Positions 1 to 6,150 of a stretch of 7,087 bases of DNA are shown one piece after another. Location: positions 1 to 7,087 of the forward strand of contig JAKONF010000150.1 in the NCBI GenBank assembly GCA_022702085.1, in the 5' to 3' direction. The translations under genes were made by a program, and so were the position numbers. The notes below the pieces were generated by a model. It ran no database searches. It was not told the origin of the DNA and saw nothing but the letters and a program-made list of their open reading frames with translations. Numbering within the stretch: the first letter of the stretch is position 1; each line of letters begins with the position of its first letter. The DNA is from Rickettsiaceae bacterium (lineage in GTDB: Bacteria > Pseudomonadota > Alphaproteobacteria > Rickettsiales > Rickettsiaceae).

Positions 1-2
1 AA

Positions 3-731
3 ATGAGCAAAAATGAATATGATTATCCAGAGATATATGCGGCTGAAAATGATAGTTTTAAAGATGATTTCAATGTTTTTATTGGTGTAAAAACAAGTGG
101 TGTAGCACTTGATCTTGCTTGCGGAAATGGACGCTTAACTATTGAATTAGCAAAGTCTGGTTTGAAAGCTATGGGCTTAGAGATAAGCCAGCCAATGATT
201 GATTATGCCATCAAGAAATCAACAGGATTAGATATTAACTATGTTCATAGTGATATTAAAAATTTTAAGCTCAATACCAAATTTGATCTTGTTACCATGG
301 CTGGTAATTCATTTCAAGCTTTGTTAACTTATAAAGAGCAGCTTAATATGTTAGCTTGCGTTAGGGATCATTTAAAGCCAGATGGTATTTTCATATTTGA
401 TACAAGAAAGCCTACTATTGATGAATTACAAACTACAGCTAAATACGAACATTGGCATAATTTTACTTTAACAAATGGCGAAGAAGTTCAAGTCTATGGT
501 AAGCAAAAGTATAATAAACAAAATAGTCAAATATTATACAAGACAAAAAGAATTTTTACCAATCATAAAACAATTACAGAAACAAAATTACTTTTCACCA
601 ATTTAGATAATCTTAAAAAATTAATTTCAGTGAGTGGTTTATATATTGTGGAAATTTATGGTGATTTTAATAAAAATCCTGTCAGTAAGGATAATTCTAA
701 AATTATATGTTCATGTAAAGTAAAAAATTAA
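3..731 (+). CDS. Class I SAM-dependent methyltransferase, substrate unknown
   Basis: This 242-residue protein has the Rossmann-fold methyltransferase order. Motif I is DLACGNGR at residues 37-44, the glycine-rich SAM-binding loop. An acidic residue ends strand 2 (E60 in GLEIS). SDIKNF (83-88) supplies the likely adenine-contacting Asp84. Motif IV-like FDLVTMAGNSF (94-104) is followed by LKPDGIFIFDT (124-134). The N-terminal YDYPEIY and C-terminal GDFNKNPVSKDNSKII are typical of the stand-alone small-molecule-type methyltransferases of about 240-250 residues (Methyltransf_11/25 superfamily), so the protein looks full length. It should be cytoplasmic; nothing identifies the methyl acceptor. The ATG lies two bases from the window edge, so the Shine-Dalgarno and any upstream in-frame start cannot be seen. 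The gene ends in TAA just before a hairpin terminator and converges on the membrane-protein pair downstream. The family call is firm; the function is open. Confidence 0.9.
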   Translation: MSKNEYDYPEIYAAENDSFKDDFNVFIGVKTSGVALDLACGNGRLTIELAKSGLKAMGLEISQPMIDYAIKKSTGLDINYVHSDIKNFKLNTKFDLVTMAGNSFQALLTYKEQLNMLACVRDHLKPDGIFIFDTRKPTIDELQTTAKYEHWHNFTLTNGEEVQVYGKQKYNKQNSQILYKTKRIFTNHKTITETKLLFTNLDNLKKLISVSGLYIVEIYGDFNKNPVSKDNSKIICSCKVKN

Positions 732-754
732 ATATCAAATTGTTTGTGAAACAT

Positions 755-795
755 AAAGCTCAGAGGTTTTATGAAACCTTTGAGCTTTTTATTTT
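755..795 (+). terminator. Rho-independent terminator of the methyltransferase gene, possibly bidirectional
   Basis: A 15-bp stem (755-769 pairing with 774-788, with one G.U pair) encloses the 4-base loop TATG. Its 3' arm runs into the T-rich tract TTTTTATTTT at 786-795. It lies 24 bases after the methyltransferase stop. The minus-strand gene ending at 808 reads into the same hairpin, but its T tract there is shorter (TTT ATG TTT), so termination in that direction would be weaker. Confidence 0.88.
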
Positions 796-807
796 AGATA
801 GTTAGGT

Positions 808-1305
808 TTATATACCTAGGGACTTAAGTATATTTTGTAATGAATTAGATGTACGGCGATCCCTGTAAGCATTATAGCCATAGATTAATCCAACGATTAA
901 AGCTACAGCAGAAACAGAACCGGCAATGTTAAGCGGCGTAGCTAATTCCTTAGCACGTTCTGCTAGTACTTTAGCCTGTTCCATAGCATTTTTAGCTTGA
1001 TCGTTGACTACGCTTAATGCTTGCGAACTTCCAGATGAGATTTTATCCATCATTCTGTTACCCATAGCTTTATTCTTACATCTTCTTTTATAAGCACCAG
1101 CAAGTCCACCTAATGCGAAACAAACACCAGAACTAATCAACGCAGCGTAACTTTTGTTAAAGTCTTCCATGAAGTAGTAGTAACTGCTAAAACTACCCCA
1201 AATACCGGCAACGAGCAAAAATGTATACATGCATATGGTTATAGGTAGGTGTGATGTTCTATCTGAGCTACCAAAAAGTGTGTACATTATAAGTGATTTT
1301 AACAT
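808..1305 (-). CDS. Small holin-like / YqjE-like integral membrane protein
   Basis: This 165-residue membrane protein has two predicted transmembrane segments near the N-terminus (about residues 20-45 and 53-72). A basic stretch follows (KRRCKNK, 73-79), then an Ala/Lys/Glu-rich amphipathic helix with coiled-coil-like spacing (about 95-121). A third hydrophobic segment (about 125-147) is followed by RDRR. I see no catalytic motif. Its position 5 bp downstream of a DUF883/YqjD-like gene resembles the yqjD-yqjE pairs of other proteobacteria, where YqjE is assigned to a phage-holin superfamily, so a structural or membrane-scaffold role is more likely than lysis. That assignment is inferred from context. 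The first ATG has no convincing Shine-Dalgarno, so translation may be coupled to the upstream gene. The internal Met7 is an alternative start with no better ribosome site. It ends in TAA. Confidence 0.75.
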   Translation of the reverse strand: MLKSLIMYTLFGSSDRTSHLPITICMYTFLLVAGIWGSFSSYYYFMEDFNKSYAALISSGVCFALGGLAGAYKRRCKNKAMGNRMMDKISSGSSQALSVVNDQAKNAMEQAKVLAERAKELATPLNIAGSVSAVALIVGLIYGYNAYRDRRTSNSLQNILKSLGI

Positions 1306-1310
1306 ATATT

Positions 1311-1640
1311 TTACTTTTTAAAGAGTAAAGCTAAAATCATTCCTGCACCAAAGCCATACATTAAACTTCTAATTGGGTTTTTTTGGATAGAACAAGCCAA
1401 GCTCTCTACTCCTTCTTTACCTTGCTCATAAGCTCTATCTTTCATATCGCTCATATTTGACATTAAATGGCTCATTTCATTCCAGAGCATATTAGATGCA
1501 TCACCTTTAACATTACCCATACGATCAAAAATATTCTTCATATCATCTTTAATTGCTGAGACTTCATTTTTAATGTTTTGTGAGCTTTGTTCATTTTGAC
1601 TATTTCTTTCATTTTTATCGTTTTGTGCTGAATTTTTCAT
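1311..1640 (-). CDS. DUF883 (ElaB/YqjD/YgaM) family membrane-anchored protein
   Basis: This 109-residue protein has the DUF883 layout. A low-complexity Asn/Gln/Glu/Lys-rich N-terminus (about 1-26, with repeated SQN-type blocks) precedes a long helical region (about 27-85). The end is the hallmark NPIRS (88-92), leading into a single glycine-patterned transmembrane segment (GFGAGMILALLF, 96-107) and a terminal KK. In Escherichia coli, ElaB and YqjD are C-tail-anchored inner-membrane proteins that associate with ribosomes, mostly in stationary phase. That role is known for the family and only inferred here. The helical part is rich in Met and Asn, unlike the Ala-rich helices of enterobacterial members. 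AGGAAA lies 7 bases upstream of the ATG (tcct at 1648-1651 on the plus strand), a good ribosome site that supports this start. It is the first gene of a two-gene unit with the holin-like gene. Confidence 0.8.
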   Translation of the reverse strand: MKNSAQNDKNERNSQNEQSSQNIKNEVSAIKDDMKNIFDRMGNVKGDASNMLWNEMSHLMSNMSDMKDRAYEQGKEGVESLACSIQKNPIRSLMYGFGAGMILALLFKK

Positions 1641-1647
1641 AATAATT

Positions 1648-1651
1648 TCCT
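1648..1651 (-). promoter_or_regulatory. Shine-Dalgarno of the DUF883 gene
   Basis: On the minus strand AGGAAATTATT precedes the ATG at 1640. The AGGA core is seven bases from the start. It is one of the two clearest ribosome sites in the window and decides this start codon. Confidence 0.7.
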
Positions 1652-1693
1652 ATGAATTTTTTTATAAGAGTTGATTGGTGAGTTATATCTCGT

Positions 1694-1726
1694 AAAAACA
1701 ATAGTGCAGGATTTTATGCCTATTGT
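1694..1726 (-). terminator. Probable Rho-independent terminator of the repeat-bearing orphan gene
   Basis: Read on the minus strand, ACAATAGGCA pairs with TGC-A-CTATTGT: seven plus three base pairs with one bulged A around an 8-base loop (TAAAATCC). The 3' arm continues directly into five Ts (plus-strand a run at 1694-1698). It lies about 75 bases after the stop at 1802 and before the DUF883 gene. The stem is AT-rich and so only moderately stable. The same bases also give a weak promoter-like match (TTTACA, 17 bases, CACTAT), so an operator or promoter role is the alternative. Confidence 0.5.
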
Positions 1727-1801
1727 AAAGCCATTTTTATTAATATTTTTAAGAATTATTTATTCTATCAAAAACAACAAGTAATTTTTATAATATTGTT
1801 T

Positions 1802-2287
1802 TTAAGTGTAAGTCTTCATGTAATCACCAATCAACATTTGGGTTACATCTTCACTTGAATTATAATTATGTATTTCTGTATCAAAACTCGAAACAATATC
1901 ATCTTTTTCTTTTAAATCTTTTTTGGCATTTTTCTGTTGTGCATAGTGGTTTATCTTAAATTCTAGCTCACTTACAAAAGTCATCTTTGATTCTGGATCG
2001 ATAGTTGGAAGATCTAGTTTGTTATTTTTTTTTTCGTTTTCTAATTTTTCTTGTCTATGTTTATATGAATGCCTTGGTGAAGTTGGTACTGAATAAGAAT
2101 AATGTTTTTTTGAATACTTTTCTGGGCGAGGACGAGGATTCCAATCATATTCTACATGTGTATTATTCACTTCTATTGGTGGAGCTTTTTTATGAGAAAT
2201 TACTTCATATTCCGCTCTAATTTCATTAGTAAATGATGAATTTAATTCAGGTTGTGCTCCTATCTCATTAGTAAATGATTTCTTCAT
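1802..2287 (-). CDS. Orphan hydrophilic protein with an N-terminal 14-residue tandem repeat
   Basis: I do not recognise this 161-residue protein. It has no signal peptide or membrane segment and is strongly hydrophilic. The N-terminus carries two copies of a 14-residue unit, SFTNEIGAQPEL (4-15) and SFTNEIRAEYEV (18-29). A basic, Tyr/His/Pro-rich stretch follows (about 44-78), with PRPRP at 51-55 and Ser-Pro at 70-71. A Lys/Glu-rich part (78-90) and a more regular C-terminal half (about 95-161) come next. Most of it is probably disordered. Codon use and base composition match the neighbours, no other frame is a better gene, and a plausible -10 box and terminator flank it, so it is likely real. 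A secreted or host-directed role would fit an intracellular bacterium, but nothing here proves it. The start has no strong Shine-Dalgarno; GAAGAAG about a dozen bases upstream is the only purine run. It ends in TAA. Confidence 0.65.
   Translation of the reverse strand: MKKSFTNEIGAQPELNSSFTNEIRAEYEVISHKKAPPIEVNNTHVEYDWNPRPRPEKYSKKHYSYSVPTSPRHSYKHRQEKLENEKKNNKLDLPTIDPESKMTFVSELEFKINHYAQQKNAKKDLKEKDDIVSSFDTEIHNYNSSEDVTQMLIGDYMKTYT
2223..2279. repeat. Direct DNA repeat coding the 14-residue protein repeat
   Basis: The 15-base string TCATTAGTAAATGAT occurs exactly at 2223-2237 and again at 2265-2279, 42 bases apart (14 codons). It encodes the two SFTNEI copies of the minus-strand orphan protein. 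Identity at the DNA level suggests a fairly recent in-frame duplication or a repeat able to expand and contract. Confidence 0.85.
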
Positions 2288-2317
2288 ATAATTTTATACT
2301 TCTTCATTACTTTGATA

Positions 2318-2346
2318 ATTATAAATTACCGCGTAGAAGTAAAAAA
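2318..2346 (-). promoter_or_regulatory. Candidate promoter of the orphan gene
   Basis: On the minus strand a perfect -10 box TATAAT (plus-strand attata, 2318-2323) lies 17 bases from a T6 run (2341-2346) standing where the -35 should be. Transcription would start near 2311 and give a leader of roughly 25 bases. The -35 matches poorly, which is common in very AT-rich genomes. Confidence 0.35.
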
Positions 2347-2369
2347 TTAGTTAAAAAATTAATTATTTA

Positions 2370-2435
2370 CAAATTTTGACGTTGAAATAAAAGCTGAAAC
2401 AAGGAAATCTTGCATATATTACACAACAAAATTTG
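2370..2435 (-). repeat. Inverted repeat downstream of valS
   Basis: CAAATTTTG at 2370-2378 and its exact complement CAAAATTTG at 2427-2435 are separated by 48 bases in the gap after the valS stop. On the minus transcript this could be a long-loop hairpin followed after a short distance by T-rich sequence, so it may help end valS transcription. The arms are short and AT-rich, and chance is a real alternative. Confidence 0.3.
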
Positions 2436-2444
2436 ATTGAATAA

Positions 2445-4961
2445 CTAATTAAAAATTATGTTAGCCAAAAGTTGACCATCGCTTTGTGTATTTGTTATTT
2501 CAGAAAACTTCTTAACAAAAATAATCTCATTAGCCGAAGTTACATTTTTTAAATCATTGATAATTTCAATAGGTAAATTAACATCTTTCAGCTCGATCTT
2601 ATTAATAGTAGCTTTCATCGACAAATTTCTTTCTGTTTTGGCTCTGCGGACTATATCTAGAATTTCAATCAAAATACTACCTTGCTGTTCAACTCTTTCA
2701 TCATATCTTACGACGTTATTTTTCGGCCAATTACCTTTGCTATGGATTGATTTATCAAAGTTATATATTGATTGATATATTTCTTCAGTAATATGAGGAA
2801 CGAAAGGAGCAAATAATTGTAAAATAGTCTGCAGAGTATAATATAGGGTTAAAATACCACTATATTGACCAGTAGAGTTTTGATTAAACTCATCGTAAAC
2901 TCTAATTTTACTAATCTCCAAATAATTATCACAAAAATCTCGCCAAAAGAATGTTTCAATTAAATTCATAGCGGTTGAATATTCATATTGATTGAATTCG
3001 GTTTGGACTTTGTTTACTAACATAATCAATCTATTGATCAACCATTGATCCATTGGTTGAGTAATTTTGTATTGAATCTGTGATAATTCAACTTTTGCAT
3101 CCATAGGCGATAATTTATTAAAATGTCCTGAAGCAAACTTGGCAGCATTCCATAGTTTATTAACTAAGCGCTTGCCATTTTTCATTACATCTTCACTATA
3201 AGCAGTATCTGCTCCTGGTTTAAAGGTAGAAGCCCAGTATCTGATAACATCTGCCCCGTATTGAGCTAATAACTTTTCAGGAACAATAGTATTGCCTTTA
3301 GATTTAGACATTTTGGTACGATCCTCGGCTAAACACCAGCCGCTAATCATAATATTATGCCAAGGCAGACTACTTTGATGCAAATGACTTTTAAGCATGG
3401 TATAAAAAGCCCAAGTACGGATGATTTCATGCGCTTGTGGACGCAAGTCAAATGGAAATAATTTTTGATGACGCTCCCAATCTACAGCGTGTTTCGGTGA
3501 TATCCCATGCGAACATAATTGCGGAGAAATAGAACTAGTAGCCCAAGTATCCATCACGTCAGTGTCTGCTTCAACTTCTTCTCTGGAATAGCCTCTAGGT
3601 AGATCAACAGTAGGATCAACTGGTAATTGTTCAGGATAAGCAAATATGGCTTTACCTTCCTCGCCCATTCTTTTAGAATACCAAACAGGAAAAGGTACCC
3701 CAAAGTAACGTTGACGGCTAATGCACCAATCCCAAGCAATACCATTTATCCAATTGCTAAGACGTATTTTCATAGATTTAGGATGCCAATTTAGCTCTTC
3801 GGTTTTTTGCAGTAATGCTTCCTTGTGTTCAATAGTTTTTATAAACCATTGTGGTGAAGTTAAAATTTCCAAAGGCGCTCCTGAACGCTCTGCACACTTG
3901 ACTATTTGCTGAATCTCAGTTTGCTTGAGTAATAAATTTTCACTTTTCAATAATTCTATACTCTTAGCCTTGGCAGCTGTTACTTTTAGGCCAATCAATT
4001 GGTCAGCAAAATTCTGAGCTTTGATAATATCTTGGCAATTATCAGAGAATATAATATTAGCTAATTTACCTTGATTATTAATAATAATTTTGCTTGGTAA
4101 TCTATGTTTTTTCCACCACAAAATATCTGTCTGATCGCCAAAGGTACAACACATCACTAACCCTGTACCTTTGTCAATTTGTACTAATTCATCTTCTATA
4201 ATTGGTACTTCTACGCCAAATAATGGCGTAATTGCTTTGCTATTTTTAAGATGTTTATATCTTAAGTCATCTGGATGATAAAAAACTGCCACGCAAGCAG
4301 CTAGTAATTCTGGGCGAGTAGTAGCAATGATTAACTCTTCGCCATTATTTGACTTAAAGATTATCTCATTCATTGATGAAGCTCTTTCTTTATCTTCAAT
4401 ATCTGCTTGCGCAAGGGCTGTTCCATCAACTGGATCCCAGAGTATTGGTTGCGCTTCTCTATATATTTGTTCTTTATTTACCAAATCTAAAAATGACATC
4501 TGCGATATAGTTTGCGATAATGGACTAATAGTTTGGTATTCAAGATTCCAATCTACTGATAACGCAATGCTGTTAAATAATTGCCGAAATTTTTCTTCTT
4601 CTTCTTTGACAACTTCACGGCAAATTTTGACAAATTCTTGGCGCATCATGTTTGATGCTCTTACTTCTCTTTGCTTTTCTACTAATCTCTCAGTCGGCAA
4701 ACCATTATCATCAAAGCCCATAGGGTAGAAGATGTTTTTGCCAATCATTCTTTGAAAGCGTACAATAAAATCAGCTTGAGTATAGCTATAAACATGGCCA
4801 ATATGTAACTGACCTGAAACAGTTGGCGGCGGCGTATCAACTACGAAAGTTTCTTCTTTGTTAGTATTTTTATCCCAAAGATAAACTTTTTGCTGTTGCC
4901 AAAAATCTTGCCATTTTTTCTCACTTTGACTAAAATCGTAATTCTTTGTAGATTCTTGCAT
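2445..4961 (-). CDS. valS: Valyl-tRNA synthetase, archaeal-type
   Basis: This enzyme charges tRNA-Val with valine in the cytoplasm and edits mischarged threonine. The 838-residue protein has the class I signature PPPTVSG (44-50) and LHIGH, with HIGH at 53-56. A CP1 editing insertion contains ATTRPE (213-218) and [24 protein letters not shown] starts at 413 and KMSKS is at 550-554. A C-terminal anticodon-binding helical domain (about 620-780) includes [12 protein letters not shown]. After HIGH it reads FDDNGLPTE (83-91), the wording of archaeal ValRS, instead of the GTDHAGIATQ type of most bacteria. It is also about 110 residues shorter than E. coli ValRS and lacks the long C-terminal coiled coil. 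Archaeal-type ValRS is known in Rickettsia. A weak GGA sits four bases before the ATG. The gene ends in TAG and is transcribed divergently from ubiA. All catalytic motifs are intact. Confidence 0.97.
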   Translation of the reverse strand: MQESTKNYDFSQSEKKWQDFWQQQKVYLWDKNTNKEETFVVDTPPPTVSGQLHIGHVYSYTQADFIVRFQRMIGKNIFYPMGFDDNGLPTERLVEKQREVRASNMMRQEFVKICREVVKEEEEKFRQLFNSIALSVDWNLEYQTISPLSQTISQMSFLDLVNKEQIYREAQPILWDPVDGTALAQADIEDKERASSMNEIIFKSNNGEELIIATTRPELLAACVAVFYHPDDLRYKHLKNSKAITPLFGVEVPIIEDELVQIDKGTGLVMCCTFGDQTDILWWKKHRLPSKIIINNQGKLANIIFSDNCQDIIKAQNFADQLIGLKVTAAKAKSIELLKSENLLLKQTEIQQIVKCAERSGAPLEILTSPQWFIKTIEHKEALLQKTEELNWHPKSMKIRLSNWINGIAWDWCISRQRYFGVPFPVWYSKRMGEEGKAIFAYPEQLPVDPTVDLPRGYSREEVEADTDVMDTWATSSISPQLCSHGISPKHAVDWERHQKLFPFDLRPQAHEIIRTWAFYTMLKSHLHQSSLPWHNIMISGWCLAEDRTKMSKSKGNTIVPEKLLAQYGADVIRYWASTFKPGADTAYSEDVMKNGKRLVNKLWNAAKFASGHFNKLSPMDAKVELSQIQYKITQPMDQWLINRLIMLVNKVQTEFNQYEYSTAMNLIETFFWRDFCDNYLEISKIRVYDEFNQNSTGQYSGILTLYYTLQTILQLFAPFVPHITEEIYQSIYNFDKSIHSKGNWPKNNVVRYDERVEQQGSILIEILDIVRRAKTERNLSMKATINKIELKDVNLPIEIINDLKNVTSANEIIFVKKFSEITNTQSDGQLLANIIFN

Positions 4962-4992
4962 AATTCCAATTCTTACTTATCATTTTGCAAAG

Positions 4993-5021
4993 AAAATACT
5001 TTAAACATTCAAAATTAACAA
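4993..5021 (-). promoter_or_regulatory. Candidate valS promoter
   Basis: On the minus strand TTGTTA (plus-strand 5016-5021) and TATTTT (4993-4998) are separated by exactly 17 bases. Each matches four of six consensus positions. Transcription would start near 4986, giving a leader of about 25 bases before the valS ATG. It lies in the 118-bp gap shared with divergent ubiA. No equally good plus-strand promoter is obvious for ubiA in that gap. Confidence 0.4.
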
Positions 5022-5079
5022 ATAAATTTTATATTATTCATTCTGCTCATGTATTTTAAACTAAATATTATGCTTAACA

Positions 5080-5961
5080 ATGAATAGTCAAAAATTCGCC
5101 AATATTTTAAAATTGCTTAGGCTCAATACTCCTACTGGAGATATCTCGGTTATAAAATTTATCTATCTAACCTTTTTCCCAGCTTGTTGGGGTTTTCAAC
5201 TCACCTCGAGTAAGGAATATTATTTTTTAATTTTATTTTTTATTGGCAGTTTATCCACTAGGGGGATGGGTTGTATAATAAATGATTATTTTGACCGTGA
5301 TTTCGATAATAAAGTTACCAGAACAAAAGATAGACCTCTAGCCAATAGATCTATTGATCTTAAATTGGCTAGTTTATTATTTATTATATGTACGTTTGTA
5401 AGTCTGTTAATTCTATTATCACTAAACATTACTTGTATCTATATAGGTATCGTTTGTGCTGGCATGATGACTATATATCCCTTATTTAAAAGATTTTCAA
5501 ACTTTCCGCAAATCTTCTTAGGCTTTACTTTCAATCTAGGTGCTTTAATTGGTTATGCAGCTATTACTAATTGTATTGACATAGTGGTTATTCTTTTGTA
5601 TTTGGGCTGCTGCATGTGGACAGTAGGTTTTGATACAATATATGGATTTATGGATATTGAAGATGATCAAAAAATAAAAATTAAATCATTTTCAATTTTT
5701 ATCCAAAACAAAAAATATCGTCTTATTATAGGCCTGACATATCTTGCGTTCATAACATTATTTGTAACTGCTAACTTGATTAATAGAGTTGTCGCTAACG
5801 TGCCAATTTTATTAATTGGCGTCAGCATAGCTTTTTTGATATTGATCTGGCAAATATTAACATTGGACATAACTAATCCAAATAATTGTTTAAAAAGATT
5901 CAATGCTAATAACTTAGTTGGACTTACTTTAATGATAACTATGTTTTTATCAAATAATTAG
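5080..5961 (+). CDS. ubiA: 4-hydroxybenzoate polyprenyltransferase (UbiA)
   Basis: UbiA is an inner-membrane prenyltransferase that attaches the polyprenyl tail to 4-hydroxybenzoate in ubiquinone synthesis. The 293-residue protein matches the family's usual length of about 290 and is almost entirely hydrophobic helices. It has both Asp-rich Mg-diphosphate motifs: NDYFDRDFD at 68-76, followed by TRTKDRPL, and DTIYGFMDIEDD at 185-196, followed by KIKIKS. The N-terminal LLRLNTPTG (12-20) is also typical. The second motif in the form YGFMDxEDD identifies the UbiA subgroup rather than MenA, CyoE or chlorophyll synthases, though substrate cannot be proved by sequence alone. The ATG at 5080 is the only ATG after an in-frame TAA at 5062, although no Shine-Dalgarno precedes it (AT-rich leader). 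The gene ends in TAG. It is divergent from valS and followed by a 189-bp gap before the BI-1 gene. Confidence 0.93.
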   Translation: MNSQKFANILKLLRLNTPTGDISVIKFIYLTFFPACWGFQLTSSKEYYFLILFFIGSLSTRGMGCIINDYFDRDFDNKVTRTKDRPLANRSIDLKLASLLFIICTFVSLLILLSLNITCIYIGIVCAGMMTIYPLFKRFSNFPQIFLGFTFNLGALIGYAAITNCIDIVVILLYLGCCMWTVGFDTIYGFMDIEDDQKIKIKSFSIFIQNKKYRLIIGLTYLAFITLFVTANLINRVVANVPILLIGVSIAFLILIWQILTLDITNPNNCLKRFNANNLVGLTLMITMFLSNN

Positions 5962-6001
5962 CATTCATCTCATAAATGTATGGATAATTTTATCATTAAC
6001 A

Positions 6002-6060
6002 GCGATATTTGCTAAATTTGCGCTGCAAAATATATTCTGAGCTTGAAAATTCAATATCGC
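6002..6060 (+). repeat. Nested inverted repeats between ubiA and the BI-1 gene
   Basis: GCGATATT (6002-6009) is matched by its exact complement AATATCGC (6053-6060). Between them lie two small hairpins, TTTGC-GCT-GCAAA and TTGAA-AA-TTCAA (6043-6054); the second overlaps the outer right arm, so the two cannot form together. It is not followed by a T run, so it is a poor terminator. It could be an RNA structure at the ubiA 3' end or a small palindromic repeat element. It is not a tRNA, lacking the GTTCRA loop. Confidence 0.35.
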
Positions 6061-6083
6061 AATATTATATTATATGATATAAT
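6043..6083 (+). promoter_or_regulatory. Promoter region of the BI-1 gene
   Basis: TTGAAA (6043-6048) and TATATT (6066-6071) are 17 bases apart, each matching five of six consensus positions. A second, perfect TATAAT with an extended TG (TGATATAAT, 6075-6083) lies just downstream. Start points near 6078 or 6090 would leave a leader of about 60-70 bases before the ATG at 6151. The downstream -10 sits within a 17-base perfect dyad (6068-6084). Confidence 0.55.
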
Positions 6084-6084
6084 A
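6068..6084. promoter_or_regulatory. Perfect dyad over the BI-1 -10 region
   Basis: TATTATAT (6068-6075) and ATATAATA (6077-6084) are perfect inverted arms around a central G6076. The dyad covers most of both candidate -10 boxes. It could be an operator, or simply a by-product of two AT-rich -10 elements. Confidence 0.3.
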
Positions 6085-6138
6085 CAACTTAGGATATGTA
6101 GTAATTAAAGTCTTGAATAAGATTTGCTTTTACAAAAT

Positions 6139-6143
6139 GGGGA
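6139..6143 (+). promoter_or_regulatory. Shine-Dalgarno of the BI-1 gene
   Basis: GGGGA lies seven bases before the ATG at 6151 and fixes that codon as the start. A TTG at 6124 extends the frame upstream, but this purine run would then be inside the gene. Confidence 0.75.
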
Positions 6144-6150
6144 AAACAAT

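Noticed and set aside
1305..1311. Reading the holin-like gene as evidence of a prophage
   Set aside because: No integrase, lysin, capsid or tail gene is nearby, and pairing with a DUF883 gene is the normal chromosomal context for YqjE-type proteins.
1701..1729. TTTACA-17-CACTAT promoter for the DUF883 gene
   Set aside because: The -10 match is poor, and the same bases form a hairpin followed by five Ts on that strand, which a terminator for the upstream orphan gene explains better.
2005..2220. Plus-strand reading frame opposite the orphan gene
   Set aside because: It is antisense to the more gene-like minus-strand frame, has a hydrophobic shadow composition, no ribosome site and no recognisable motif.
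4327..4728. 133-codon plus-strand frame inside valS
   Set aside because: It lies antisense to the conserved ValRS editing and catalytic domains; its Ser/Ile/Leu-rich composition is the usual complement of an AT-rich gene.
5667..5903. Minus-strand frame inside ubiA
   Set aside because: It is complementary to conserved UbiA sequence including the region after the second Asp-rich motif, with no independent start signal.
6002..6060. tRNA or other known structured RNA gene
   Set aside because: The arms do not make a tRNA cloverleaf: there is no GTTCRA T-loop, the spacing is wrong and no CCA-proximal 7-bp acceptor stem exists. I recognise no riboswitch core.
6124..6150. TTG start extending the BI-1 protein by nine residues
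   Set aside because: GGGGA at 6139-6143 is correctly spaced for the ATG at 6151 and would be buried inside the longer frame. Relatives begin near the M-x-DYTKAF wording.
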